DNA of 64,000 nt from Opisthocomus hoazin (Eukaryota > Chordata > Aves > Opisthocomiformes > Opisthocomidae). Shown here piece by piece: positions 36,521 through 50,595 of the stretch. The translations under genes and the position numbers were made by a program. How positions within the stretch are numbered: the stretch's first letter is position 1; each line of letters starts with the position of its first letter. A model generated the notes under the pieces. It saw nothing but the letters and a program-made list of their open reading frames with translations. It made no database searches and was not told the origin of the DNA. The stretch is taken from assembly GCF_030867145.1 (NCBI RefSeq), contig NC_134414.1:62965397-63029396 (forward strand), read 5' to 3'.

Positions 36521-39500
36521 TTGTTGTCTTGATTAGGCCTAGACTAGGTGAAAGATCAAGTGGAGGACAAAAGGAGTAAGTGTTTTCAGAATTGATCAGC
36601 TTGTTTTGAAACACTTGCATCATGTAGATAGAGATTTAACGTCTCTTAAAATAGTGTTATTATCTTCTGCAGAAAGTCAGGGTAATGAGGCAGACATTAA
36701 AGCATTTTAAAATATTAGAATGTAGTAGCTTAGGGTAGTGGTCTGGGTTAAAATAATGGTTTGGAATGGTTTGTTGACTTTCTGTTATTGTTCTGGTTAA
36801 CAGGTAGCCACCTTAACTAAAAGGTTAATAGTGTTTGAGGTTCCCATGTGAATATCAACTCAGCTACAATTTAATTTGAACTGGAAATGAATTGGATAAG
36901 GGCGCTGAACTTGAAGTGCTCTGAATGTTGTGCAGAAGAGCTTTAGTCCTGAATTTCTGATTAATTGCAAGAAAAGATGCTTTCAAGAAATAACCACGTG
37001 GATCGCGTTGGGGCTATATGTGCGCTTGCTGTGACGAGCAAGTTTTGGTAGTAGAATGCTTGTACTGCTTGCCCTCTTACTCCTAATATATTTTACAGTA
37101 TAGAGGATAAGCCAGGACTGATCAACCTACTTTATCTGAGTAGATCTGGTCGCAGTTTCCCACATTGCTGTAAATTCTTTCTAACTGCTATACAAAATCT
37201 TACTTGAAATGTTTTACAAATGTGCAAATAATTGGAATGCTTTTTTTTCTGAAAAAGCCATGAACTTTGTAAGACTTATATAGAAATGCATAAATGAAGT
37301 CTTTACTCAAAAACTGCTTTGCTTTTGAAATTTTGTTACCATGTTTGGTTTCATTTTTAAATTTTAGAAGCTCATTGTTTTTGTCAGAACAAAACAATGA
37401 ATATTTCATATTTGGGTTTTATGCTGTTTTCCCCAAAAGTTATAAGTGGGGAAAGTCTGGGTGTTTTTCTTCATCCATCTCTGTATATAATTGCACTTGG
37501 CCAGGATGCAGAATCCTGGATGTGTGTAATTTTTTAAGTACATGACAGCAGTCCTTATTTGTGTACTGCTATTTGTACACTGTTTTTAAGAAGGTATGTT
37601 TTCACTCTGGATTACTTTCTACTGTCAAAAGTACCTGATGTTGCAAAGGGTTCTCCTAGTAGTAATCTATTTTCAGATTGAAAATTTGCCCCTCTTCTGC
37701 TGTAATAACTCTGCTGAAAACCAGTCAAACAGTGGTGGTTTGTGGTTTTGTGGTTTAGGTGGGTTTTTTTAACTTTAGGAATTCAATTACTTATTTTTAA
37801 AAATAATTTCAATGGCAGAAGATGATCACCTTGAACTATTTCTTCTGGAACATTTTATCAGATGCCTTTCATACCCCCTCCCCCTACCCCCCCCAAAAAA
37901 AAAATCTAACTAGTCTGAGTGCTTCTCAGTCTCCGATCAAATCCAGGCTCTCCATCTTGCTGCTTAAAGAAGGCGTGTGCTCTGCTAGTCTCAGAAGCAG
38001 TTATATTCTTGGTAGCTGACGTGCAGGTTACTCCCTACAATGCCTGGAAGAGAGAAGCAGGAGTCGCCTTCTGCTGGGTTAATGCTGTGCTCCACAATCA
38101 AAATCCAAGCAGTGATTTGGAATGAGGTCTCCCATTGGTTTCATCTGTTTGGGTGTGGTGTTAGGTTTTTGGGGGAGTGGGAGGGTCAATGTGGTACCAC
38201 GTAAAGCTGTTTAATCTGCTTGGGCTCTTTAACAGATATGCTCCTCGGTATACAACGGGAGTTTTGGGGGTAGGAGGGGTTGGTGTCATTTTTGTACCAA
38301 GTGTGCAGGATGCTGTCCAAAGCAGAATGGATGCAGAGAATCCTGACATTCATCTTCTGAACATGCAGTGCACTGGAGGAGATGCTTCCCACCCCCACCT
38401 TCCCACCCCCTCCAGTGTCAGCCTTCTCTTTTCTTGCATTTCATGGAGAAATGAATGAGAAATGGGTCTTGCAAAATAGCTTAGCGTTTCTATTCTGTGT
38501 CAGTTCTTTAGGAATCTGCTTTGCTCTGAGGTGTGTAGCCCTGTTGCAGCAAACCACTTAAACTATCTGTTCATGTCTGTAGAATCTCGCTTCTTGAGAG
38601 GCCGGCCCTCTCACTGATCAAAACACTTAAATTCTAAATGAATGGGTGAAGAATGGAAGCCACTGTCATCGTGGAGCAACAGCTAACCTTTTCTGAAATA
38701 TTGTGGTCACCTGGACTAGGAAAGTCTTCTGGTGACCATTCACTGTGTGGGATATTGATTTTCTGTTTTTGCAGCAACTTTAAGTGAATAAGCAGTCCTG
38801 AGAAATCCTTGGGTTTCAGCCCCTAGTATCTTTCTTCAGCTTGTACACCTGATCTCTTTCTGTTGCTGTTGATGCCTCAGGATTTGTCAGTTTGACTTCA
38901 TGTATTTGTATTTGCCTTCAAAGTGATGCATCTTCAACAGGTAGGTTGAAGAGTATTTTCTCAACCTCAGTTGTAGCTTAGTTGATAGAGCAATCTTCTG
39001 CAGATGTGAAACTCTCATGACTAGAGAAGGTGTCTGGTGCAGGCCTTTCACCTCCTTGATGAGGGCGGTGATTGCTGCACTGCTATGTTAACTGCGAGAA
39101 ACGGCATTGCCACTACTTGCTTTTATTCCCATGGCTTTCTGTGGAAGTGATATCTGTTGTGTTTTTTTGCAGAGTATCTACACGCTATTGGTGTGTTGCT
39201 AGATTCACAGAGGAATGTTTAGTAAATTAGGCCTCAAGGGACTTGGCTGCTTGCATGCCTTGTCTCTGTAAATCCCAAGAGATCTTAAGTGTGTGACCCT
39301 GTTGTGGTTCCAATATATGGTTCAGCTGGGCTTGCACAGCTGCAGGCCTTCAGGCGTCTGCCTTGTTTTGACAAAAACCTTAGATGGATGTGGCCTGTCA
39401 AGAAATTAAGTGGGTAGGCAGAAAGTTTGTGGAGCAGTCTCTTGGACACAGTTCCCTAAATTCTTCTGAAGTCCCAGTATATTTACCTATCTCTGTTTTG

Positions 39501-42500
39501 CATTCAGGCCCAGAAATATTTGCCCTCAGAATGTTTTGCTCTCTTTACCTCCTGCTTTTTCACATCTGCTTCATTCCTTACCTTTTGAGCAGTGAATTCC
39601 TGAATGCTTTTGCATGGATCTTATTAGCACAGAATGCTGAGTAGACTGCAGACTTGGTGATCATATCACCTACAGCACGGGCTTGACAGTTCTTGTACTG
39701 CAGATGTCTTCTCTAAAACCTTCTAAACTCAGGTTATGTTATGCAGCTGATTATAAAATTATGTTTGGGTTAAAATCTGCTTAGGTGGCTATCCTCAAAG
39801 AAATAGTTGTCTGAGGGATGATAGACTCTTTCCTGGGAAGAAACTGGAGAAGCAGATGATATCAAGATAGCCTGCCGAGAATCCACAAAGTTTTAATGTT
39901 AAATATCTAAGGTGAAGAAACTTGATTAATTAGTCTTCATAGGCCTTTCTTCTGTGTTTTCCTCTAGTTTGGATCTGCAGACTACCATAACAGTAAAAGC
40001 TGTGGACACTCCGCAGACTGTCTTCATATCACCTGCTTCTCCAGTTGTTGGTACATGTGAGAATAGATAGCCTTCTGCTCCTTTATCCTCGATGTTCCAT
40101 AGAATATATGCATGACAGCACATTCTGGAATTTCAGTCAGTCCAAATATTCCCAAATTTGATTCAAATTGTGGAGAAGCTAGGCTGCCTGTTGGTGTGGT
40201 GAATGAGTGGATATGTTTTGATGGGATTAGGTTTGAAGAACCCTCTACTGCCTTTGAAGATAATATTATGGATCAGATGATAATTTTTTCCTGGACTGTG
40301 TGATTGGAGATTATCTAATGATCTTGCATCTAGTCTGGCACAATATACATTATAGTCATTCCATCTGGGATTGTGTAGTCTCTATTGCTTACCAAAGTAT
40401 CACTGTCTCATTATGTAGCTGCTGCAAATTTCTGATGAGTCTGTTCTACCATCTAGCAGTTTTTAGTCAAGCCTCTTGTAACCCTTTTATTTCTAGTCCT
40501 CTCTGTAACCAGATTTCATTGCAACCAAAGTCAGGTGCCTGCTACCCATCAGATGATGAGTCTGTCAGCAACCGTTGGCAAGGAATGCTGTTCCTATCAC
40601 CACTCTGAGTACCAGCTTTTCCTTAAAGGTCTGGCATTATTGTGGAAATCATCCTGCTGACACCAGGCCCTGTGCCTCAGATTCTGCACTGACTGTGTAA
40701 TTGGAGGATTGCTGGACTTGCTCCGCATCTGTGTAAGGTTTTCGGGAACTGTAGTGAGTAAATACAGTCTTTGGACAGCCTTCTGATGGACCGGAGCTAC
40801 TGTTCTTTCCATCTTTTAGATTTACACGGTTGGTTACATTTGTAGTTGCCTGGAGTTCAGCTACTGGGCAGCTGTAGTGGTATATAGACAAGACACAATG
40901 TGAATGTTCAACTAAAAGTAGGGCTCTTTCTCAAGGGAAAGAAGGGAGTGGCACTTGCAGACAGTACGAACCCTCAGTCGTGCTACTAAAATATAGTGGA
41001 CCTGTTCAAAATGCCATTATCTATCAAAAAATTATACCGCAAGAAGCTCAAGATAAGCATCATGGTAGTCTGACCTGATGATGGAAAAATGGTTTCTCCT
41101 GACTGCTTCTTCTTACTACTTTTGTAACTCTTTAATTAAACAAAACCACATAATTCAGTTTTTACCTACAAAGTTCACAATACAACTATGTTCTGAAAAG
41201 GAAAATAAAATGTACAGAACGCTGGGGTCAGAATACTCGAACTTAAGAGGTCCCGATTGCTCTGGAACATAAGGAAGAGGGAAGGAGGGTGACATGCATA
41301 ACATGTATTGCATGGCTTACTGGTGTATCCCTAGGCCTGATACAGACACAATGAAAAAAATGCTGTGGTTACGAAGTTTTCACCTCTGGGAATAATTGCT
41401 ACTTTGTAGACTCAACATAGGAAAGAAAATAGGATTTTGGCCATAAGACGTTTATCCTGTGTTCTTTCCATGGATTCTCAAGAACTTGGTCGTTCAATAT
41501 GATTTGCTGTTTATTACAGGATATTGCCTTTTTATTTAAATCTTGTTCTAACCCTAGTAAACTGTATTTGGCTAAAACATGCAAAAGCATCCTTTTTTAA
41601 ATTGAGATGAGCGTATTCAAGAACGAAAACAAATCGCCTGAAGCTGTGAAATCACTGAACTTGGCATACGTTGAATTCTCATCCAGATGGTTTTTATTCA
41701 GAAATAGCGACTGCCATCATGGTAGCTTCATCTGCCGGAGAGGGACAATGGAAAGCTCAATCTTCGATGAAAGCTGAGAAGGCACACCTTGAAAGTCCCT
41801 TATTACTCTGAAATTAAGCAATTGTATTGCCTTCCTAGCTGGGATAATTGGACTGGTAATTGAAGTCTACTTTCTTCTCCCAGGGATGATCAAAACACCT
41901 TCCTTTGAAAGACTTTCTGTCTGTCAGCAAGAAATGTGGTTAGATTAAAAGGACTGGGAACAGTCTGGGCTTCACACCCCCGCACACACCTTCATGTTAG
42001 TTGAAATGGCCTTTCTGCATAGGACAACTTAATGTGGAAAAAATAATTAATGGACTATTTTCAGGAAATTCTAGTTACCAATTAGTGATTCAACAGGAAG
42101 GTGTAATGGACACTGGGGTGTATGGTACCTTTAAATATAAGCTCTTTCTTAAAAGAAATCCAACTTTCTTAAATATTTTCTTACCATTATTACTGTCACT
42201 TTTGAGGGTTAACTATACAAATTACCATCTTTTCTGTACCTAGAATGTGACAAACAGACATTTAAATATTGGGGTGGTATTTTATGTCTCAGAATAAAAC
42301 AAAGTACCTTATAGTTTAGCTTCTGTCACAAACTGTTACCTGCTTAAATGCTGCCACTTTAAAAATAAGTTTACTCAGAAGGAAAGACAGCTAAAATGTA
42401 CATGCATACACAAATATATGCCTATACGTGCAGAGGGGTTTTTCAGTCTTCCGGCATGTGGAGTCAGAAGCTGGGACAAAAAACAGAATGTGAATTTCGC

Positions 42501-45500
42501 CAGGTAGTGTAGTGAGCTTCTGTTTAAAATAGTTTAAAATAGGCTTTGTCCACGCATGAAAATTTTGTCATTGAGTTACTTTCTGAACAAGTTTGTTTAA
42601 ACCAATGTAAAGCCACATTGTTTGTTTCCTACCTAATTTAAGCAACATTAAAATAGGTGTCTATGTGGGAATTTGCAACATTGTAAAGAAATTGTTTAGG
42701 TTGGTCTGGCTTGTTTGTTTTTTCTCCCTCTGAGAAAAATATGCCAGTGAGACACAGCCTCTTCTGAAGGTTTTCGTTCTTTTTCTCTCTCCATCCCTCT
42801 CAGACACATGCATGCATTGCTTCTTCTATTGGCTAGCAAAGCCCATCCTTCCCGTCAGTTCATCTGAGTAACTGCCTCTTTGGGTGACACAGGCCATCAG
42901 CAGGTGTACAGCCACCAGGAGAATGCCAGTGTGGATGCGCTCCAGTGCCCTAGGGATGCTGGGAGCCTTGGACTCGGACTCTGGTGCACCAGTTCCGCTG
43001 CTGGCACACCTTTAGCACTAGCCAAAGCAGCCAGGTGCCCGAAGCCCCAGAGATGCAGTGGTATAGGCAGCTGCGTGGTGATGGGGTCCCAGAGGCTAAC
43101 CTTGCTCATGTACGCGTGGCCTAGTAGCTGATAGGGTTAATGTGTGCAAGATAAAAGGGTCTTCAGCGTGACTGAGTGTCACAAACTGTTCTTCATAGAC
43201 AATAAAAAGGCTGTCAGACAGGTTAGGAAAACTCTTCTGGGAAAAGGGAGCTTTTTTAACCTAGAGTAGACCCCAAGAAATTAACATTTATACAATAGTT
43301 AAAATATAAATAGCTCAACATCTGAGATGATTAGTATACCTGAGCTCCTTGTTGTAGCTGGTTTCATTTGAATAGATACTGAAATATTAGATTTGAGATA
43401 TACGTACACACACATGTAAGGAAGAGTAAAAGATTTAGGTTTTACTTTTTTATGTACTTGTTTTATGTTTAATGTCACTTTATAAACAAGTTCTCACTAG
43501 GAAAGTTCTGGATACTAGAATGGGTAAACTTTAGTTGCAAGTCTTCCAATATATTCAGGGTGCTGATTTAGAATGAAGCAGTCTGTTGGGTTTTTTCTGT
43601 ATTTGGTACCTGTTTTATTGTAGAAAGATTGAAAAATGTTCCTAAGAAAATAATTTCTGAAGTTTATGCTCAACATAGAAGAGAGGTTATCATTAAATAA
43701 TAACTTCTATTAGCCGCATAGAGGTAGAGTGCTGGGACACAATATTTTATACTTGAAGATAAACCAAAACTTATTTTAAAAAACCCAAACAAATAACAGA
43801 ACAAACAAAAAAACCCACATGACTTTGGAAGCTCTTATTTTTGTAAATTTGTGTTTAAATATGGAAACAGTTTCACTTGACTAGCTGATGTGCTCTTTTT
43901 GAATCAAATTTCTAGAGTTACAAAATTGTTAAAGATGGAGGTCACTTCTGAAAACTGTAGAGAAGAAAATCTTCTTGGTACTCTGTTCTTTCAAACATTC
44001 CAATAATTAAACCAGGCTTGGTGGTAATATGATAAACTATTCTGTGAGATGAGGGCCACCATGAAGTCATGACAGAGTGGTTTTTTTTTTCCCAAGTTAG
44101 AAGTCAAATGTTCTGGTAGAAACTCAGAAGGAGCGAAGAGGCTTTCAGAGCACCTGCTAATGAAACCAGTCAAGGCTTTTGGATTCACGTCCAGTTTTCC
44201 TTTGGTGACAAATTTTATTTTGGTAAAAGAGGGCTTAACTATAGTCAAAAGGATATGAAGTCATAATGCTACTTCTGAAGTAAAAGAGAAAATGATAGAA
44301 CTTGCACTATTTTCTCCTAAATTGGTTCACTATACCAGCGTGGCCACTGGCTTAGAGTTTTTGTAAAATAGTCTATCTTCTGAAAAATACCCAGAGTTGT
44401 AACCTAATCGTACCATTGTGAGGAAAATCTGTCTCAACAGAGCATTTTTTGCAAAGTTTTCTTATAAGCATTGTAGGATATTTTTATTAGCTTGAAGGAC
44501 ATTAAGCTGTGTTCTTCTTTGGTTACTAGGGCAACGAAGAAGTCTCTGCTTCATACTAGACGCACAAATTCTCTTCAGGCTATGCAATATCATATAAAGT
44601 CTGGTATCTATCTGCCTTAGCTTCTACACAGGGATTGATGAGAGAGCAGAAATTTATGCCAGGTTGTTTGCCTCTTAATCCCATTATTTTTATTTTACTG
44701 AAGTTTTAAGCGACCTGAAACTAGGCTCATTGCAAAAAGTCATATTCTTTAAAAAGTAAATAAATAAAAGCAACTGTGGGAATGCAGTTCATAGCCATAT
44801 GTAACGCTTGCTTCTACAGACCAGGTAGTGGAAATCAAATGTCACAGCTGAATTTTGTGATCCAGGCTTGTATATGTTTTCAACATTTAAATCTGGGTAG
44901 TGCTGAAAGTCAGCAGCTCTGGCTTCTTGGAGCAAGAAGGTTCTTACCTCAACATGGAGGAGAAGCTGTTGCTTTTTGTGTGGTTCTGACTGGACGGCAC
45001 GACATAATCATTCCTGAACTCTAATCCTTTGGAAGCAGGTGATGCTGTTAAGAAGGTTTTGAATTAATTGTTAGGCCTATTCTTGAAGACTGTAAAAGCA
45101 TAATTTTAATGAGCTAGAGAAAATCCTATTAGAATAGTTTAAAGAAGTTTTGCAATGGGATTTTTATCAGTGATTATAAATTGGTTAAAGGAGTATAAGA
45201 GAGTGTTCACTTTGAAGACTGAAATAATACCATAACAGAAGTATAGTCTACCAGCCCTTTTAAAATGCATAGGCATTTGACTATTTTTGCTAGCCAAAGT
45301 TTTTACTTTGTGTATGTACTAAAAAGTTTTGCTTTCTATAGTTTATGTAAACAGGGATAACGAGATTGAAGTTGTCATTAACTCATGTTTGAGCTTTAGT
45401 TAATTCTGTAAAATCTGGTTAATTCACTTCACTTTCATAAAGCTAGGATATATGTCTGTCTTGAGTCCTGTAAGTACGGTTATCTGTTCCTCTACAAAAT

Positions 45501-45656
45501 GAATAGCTATAAATATTTGTGTGGCTTTGGCGTTTGTTTCTCAGCCCACTTTCTATGGAAACAAGCCTTATGCAACTCAGTTGTCTGCTTCTCTCATCTT
45601 CCTCCATTACCTGCCAGGAACTTTTGAATTCTGTGGCAAAGTTAAACTGAGTTAAA

Positions 45657-45835
45657 TGCTGGGGCAAGTTCCCAGAGAGGTTGTGGAAGGTCTGTCCTTG
45701 GAGGTTTTCAAGTCTGAACTGTACATGGCCCTGAATGAACTGGTTGAGATCTCCTGGCTGACCTTGCCCTCAGCAGGGGGTTGAACTAGAGACCTCATAA
45801 GGTCCCTTCCCACCCCGGTGGTTCTGTTGTTCAAA
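45657..45835 (+). mobile_element. CR1 LINE 3' end
   Basis: The sequence starts in TTCCCAGAGAGGTTGTGGAA and continues with CTTGGAGGTTTTCAAG, CCCTCAGCAGGGGGTTGAAC and AAGGTCCCTTCCCACC, the unmistakable order of the CR1 3' terminus. It is 5'-truncated and non-coding, and better preserved than the copies near 18 and 25.6 kb, so it is probably younger. It lies in sense within the RAP2A intron. Confidence 0.9.
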
Positions 45836-47508
45836 GTCTGCAATGAATTAGAAATCTAAATAATGATTACGTTCTTTCTGAATTGTTGGTGGGAAAGAGA
45901 CCCTGTCAGTGCTCTAGTTGTGGGAAAAAATGTGGCATGTGCTCAACCATAATTACGGACTAGAGAATCATGAGGGGAAGGGTTGTAGACAGAAGGGGAA
46001 ACTAGAGCTTTAGGTGTCAGCTTTGACCGAATCCATAAGAAACTAGACCTACTGTTGTCCTCATAAATTACTTGTTAGATTCTGTGCTTTATAAAGGGCT
46101 GGATGCTGCTTCAGCCTTTCAAGATGGAATATTAACAATATCTGTGTCTCAAAGATTTTTTTCTTTAGCCCGGCTACAGGCATAAACTTTGATATGTCTG
46201 AATTGGTACAAATTTGTTTGGTCACTTTCCTTCTCCTCCTCCACTGTTGTCAATGCTTTGTTGTGCAGTAGACTTACAGTATATTTTAAAGTACTACAGT
46301 AATTGATCTCAAGGTTTGTATGTCAAGAGATATGCTTCTGAGAGAAATTTTTTGTGAGAAAACATGTATTGATAGATAAATGGTAATGCACGTTAGGGTC
46401 ACTGTTAAGTTCTTTGAACACAGCAATGTAATAAATTAGAAATATGAAACAATTAGAATCTGTAGATTTGCTGTGTGATGTGCAAGAGTCTTATATTGCT
46501 TTTAGTAAGTATCTGCATTTTTCATTGCCTTTGCAAAAGGACCTATTCAGTCCCACATCATCAGAATAGGCAGGCTTTTTGACCTTGTAGAAGTTTTGTA
46601 TGGAGAAGAAAGGAGGAGGAGGAGGAGAAATACCTCCATGTCAGCATATGTTTTAAGATAGTGTGAGCCCTTGCAGTTCCTGCTCAAGCTGGTGGAGTTA
46701 AAGTAAGGTAACAACCTTGACTTTGTCCCCCATGCTGGTGTTCTTGCCTCTGCTCTGAGGCATCCTAATCCAATAGCTTTATTCTTTCTGCTGGCAAGCT
46801 TGATGTTGACACAGAATCTGCCCCGACATATCTGTTCTCAATACTTGTAAAGAAAACAGAAAGATTTGTGGTGTTGCATAGCCTATTGCTGAGAATAGCT
46901 GGGATGTTTTTCTCTTGAAGAACAAGCAAAACTGCTGATGCGTCCTTCAGGATGTTCAGGTTGCCTCCATCACTAAGGACGGAAGGCCTCATAAGTGTTT
47001 ATGTGCCATAGGTGTTCAGAGGTTAAATTTGATGACTGTTTTTTTTTTTTTCAAATGGAGAACAGAGGTACAGAGTTCAAGGGACTTGGTAGAAATCGTG
47101 CTGAAAGTCTGTAGCAGGGTATGGAACTGAACCTACATCTCTTCAAAGGAGCGCTGACACGAGATTCACTTGATGTTTAATGTGTTTTCTGCAAGGTACC
47201 AGAGGATAAAGTTTAATTAGAAGTGGTTATGTCTGAAAAAAATAATTTTAAAGAATAGTCTTTTTTTAAAACTTTGAAATAGAAATGGAATGTAGATGGT
47301 AGTCTCTTTAATTTCAGTATCTTCCACATGTTTTACGTTTGGTAAGCACTGAAAACCTTGACATATCCAGTCATGATCATTATATTGGAATAAACATTAA
47401 TGTATTAGCATGGCATATGGCTTAAAAATGTTCAAGGTTGGAATACTGATATGGTCTTTAAGAATAATTTTCAATTATGGACCCAAAGTTTAAATACTTA
47501 AATATATG

Positions 47509-47582
47509 GGGCCTAATTTTCAAAATGATGTGCCGTTCCTACAGCTAGTAGCAGCAAATTTTGAAAAATCAGGTGCTCAGCT
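47509..47582. mobile_element. Palindromic repeat relic (MITE-like)
   Basis: GGGGCCTAATTTTCAAAA on the left and TTTTGAAAAATCAGGTGC on the right are near inverted copies about 35 bases apart. Such palindromic elements with GGCC...TTTTCAAAA ends are common old repeats in amniotes and are thought to be non-autonomous DNA transposons. The family is not identified. Confidence 0.4.
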
Positions 47583-49399
47583 TTAGTGTCTGGAAATTTT
47601 GAGCAAGAACTTTGTACTAAAGCAACCATACTATGCCTCATAATCTGTTCATAGTTTTCTTGACAGCTAGCCATCTGTCAATGCAAACAGAGTGTAGAGA
47701 CAGGAACCAAGTCAAATAGATGAACCTGTGAGGTTCTCAGATTTGTAGGACATTCTGATTTTCCTGCTGCTTTTAAAAACAAGAGAAATAGTCAGAATGG
47801 AGAAGGTCAGGTAAAACGCTTGCCTTGCATTTTGTATAGGGTTGAAACTTGTGGTTGTTGCTTCTTAAACTGTGCAAAGGAACAGTAAATTCCTATTTGA
47901 AAATTTCAGTGTTTCTAAGTTGCTAAATGTGGCCAGGACTTCAGGATTTCAACAAGATGATGGTGATGATTGATGGTGTAAGACAAGAATTTTGATTGGC
48001 ATAGAGCGGGAACTCAAGGATTGAAATGTTGTCTGGATACACTCGCAGCGAACCCGCTGCTAAGCAGGTAGATGTTATGTATCACTTAGAGTCTTTTCAG
48101 TCGTGATGATAGACTTCAGTGTTAGATATGAATTGTAATGATGGATACTAGGGAGAAGTGGAGAGGTGTCCTGTTTAAGGTGAAGGCTAACCTCTTGTTT
48201 GCAAAGGCTTTCGAGCATCTGAGATGGCAGTGGATGAGAACTGCTGTTACTCCTGTCGTAGGCTTCTTGTTGTCGTCCCCAGCGCTCAAAGTGCTGTTTG
48301 CCTGTCACTTCCTATGCCAGCAGCTCACTTCGAGGGGAACTGATAATGTCATTGGGCATAGCTTAAACGTTCATGGAGTTCTGCAAACTTGCTGAGAAAA
48401 GGTCTCCTTGGTGATCAGGGGTTTTTCTTTAGGACTTCCATTTTGTGAATAGTGAACTCTTCTCCTGTAGGGCATGTCGGCAGGCCGTTGAATTTTCAGG
48501 TATTGTTGCTGTTTTACTGTTTAAGCTGGTGACAGAGCTGAAGATAGGCTTTATCTGCAGTGACTTGCAGAAGCAGGCTGAACACATGGAAGGAATTTAT
48601 CATTATTCTAGTTTCCCCATGAGATCTTAGATGCGGGAAATCCTCTGTAGATAAGAATTTCTCTCTGAAATGACAGGAAATAACCTATAAAGTTCTTTAG
48701 TATCCTTCATACAGAAATTATATGCATCATCCTGTTGCCTCTGTTGCAGCAAAGGAACATAGGCTTACTAGATGGCCTTTGAGTATGTATATTGGACAGT
48801 ACTGTCCACTGTTCTTGTTGCTTGGAGTGTCTCAGCTGTAAGCTGCCTGGAAATAATGTGTTCAAATGCTTTGAGTGAAAACTGCTTGTGGTAATAGTTG
48901 GTAAGCAAATATATATAGTGCTTTGTTACATTGGATTTTGTTGTTATTTCTTAGGCTTTTGCTTGGAAGATAACTATTTCCTCTAATTACTTACAAGCAC
49001 AGTACCAAGGGTGAGCCTGCCAAATAATTTCATCAAAACTGGCTTTAGTTGAGACTTTTTCTAGCTTGGTTTCAAGGTCTAGGAAGTGTAAGCTGAGTAT
49101 AACAACCACAGAACTGAATTGGCTGTAAAGTATTTTATTAAAGTTGAGGTGATTATTTCCAGAAAGTTTAATGTACAGTGACAAAGATAGTTTCTGAAGC
49201 CTCCTCAAAGGTGATATGGTGCGGTGGTTATTTATTATTCTAATATTATTCTTCAAGTTGTTTTACAATTGTTATTTAATTTGCTGTCCTATGAGTAAGT
49301 ACAATTATCCTGACTTTATATACCTCAGTCTATCCATCTGACGAGTTTGTCTCCCAAAGGCTATATAAGGAGTTCATGTCAAAGCCTAGAATAAAATGT

Positions 49400-49495
49400 T
49401 ACATCCCGAGTCCTGCAATTAGGCCGTATGCTGTTCTTTATAGCAAAATAATTCATGACTCAGCCCATCTAATTGCAGTGGGACTTCCAAAAAGC
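49400..49495. repeat. Possible old amniote interspersed repeat
   Basis: GAGTCCTGCAATTAGGCC near the left and CCCATCTAATTGCAGTGGGA near the right resemble the 'atcctgcaatcaggcc' and 'cccattgacttcaatgggac' ends of a widespread reptile/bird repeat. The middle is decayed and the family name is unknown to me. Confidence 0.35.
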
Positions 49496-50578
49496 TCTTT
49501 AACATCTACTCATTTATAAAAATGATTTTAAGACTCTTTTTTTTTTTTTTAGTTGGGAGTTGTTGCTTAAGTAATTAAATTCTTACATAATATAGCTTAC
49601 AAAACTGAATATTAAATGCAATTAATTGGCAAACTGGAATGACTTGTTTGCATCAGAATGGTGGGGGTTTTACAGCTGTTCTGTATGGTTTACCTGAGAA
49701 GGTGTGATAATTTCCATTAGAGAGTAAAGAGCTACAGCTTTGCAGAAATCTACTTATTTTTAGATTTACATATCTATCTCCTGACACATTCTATGCATGT
49801 ATACAGGTATAGGCGCATCTCCGTTGGTGTGTATTTGCAGGGCTCCATGGAAAAAGAAATAGCTCTTCAGACTGAGCCACTGCTGTTGATTAACTGATAA
49901 CGTTAAAATTTTTAAAGCTACCGAAATACAAGGAGTAAGGGTTTGGAAAAAGTGAAATGTCTTCTCTGCATGAATTTCTTAAGGCAAGGTAGTAATTGCT
50001 TTAGACGTACGTATGTATTTTTTCCTGCTGCTTTGTTTCAAGAATTGGAAGCTTTCAACAAAGGGTTAAGATTTTTTGTTTTCCCTTTGACAATTCTTGG
50101 TCTTGCTTCCTCTTGTCCTGGTGTTTGAGAGTCTCAGAATCAGACTAGGGAACACATTAAACATCCTAGGAATTGTGTTGAAAGGGATAAGAAAAAGTCT
50201 TGATTGTTACATTTGGAATATCTTCTTTCTCTAGGTGAGGAAACTGCTAGGTCAAGTTGACAGATTTTACTGCAGGCAGTCAAAGTCTGCAAGTTATGTT
50301 ACAAAATAATGTTTAATATTTATGTATGAATCTGTAAACATTATAATAGATTTAACTGTTATTTCTGATACTTTATTTCATATTGCCCAGAATTCTTTTA
50401 CTGTGTGTTTTGGTAGGATTCTTACCACAAATTTTTTTTGGAAGTCTAAAATGAAGAATAATTATTTTTACTGACCTTCTGATATTGTTTGAGTCATCAT
50501 TGTCCCTAATATCTTTATTCCTTAAATGATTTTCCTTTTTGAAATACTATAAAAAAAGCCAGAAATACATTTTTAAAA

Positions 50579-50595
50579 GGGGGGGGGGGGGGGGG
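50579..50595 (+). repeat. G homopolymer (17 bases)
   Basis: An uninterrupted run of 17 G on the + strand in AT-rich RAP2A intron. Confidence 0.9.

Noticed and set aside
38963-39035. Possible second tRNA-like element (GTAGCTTAGTTGATAGAGCA)
   Set aside because: The box A-like part is good, but no box B or acceptor stem follows; kept only as a remark in the 36.46 kb finding.
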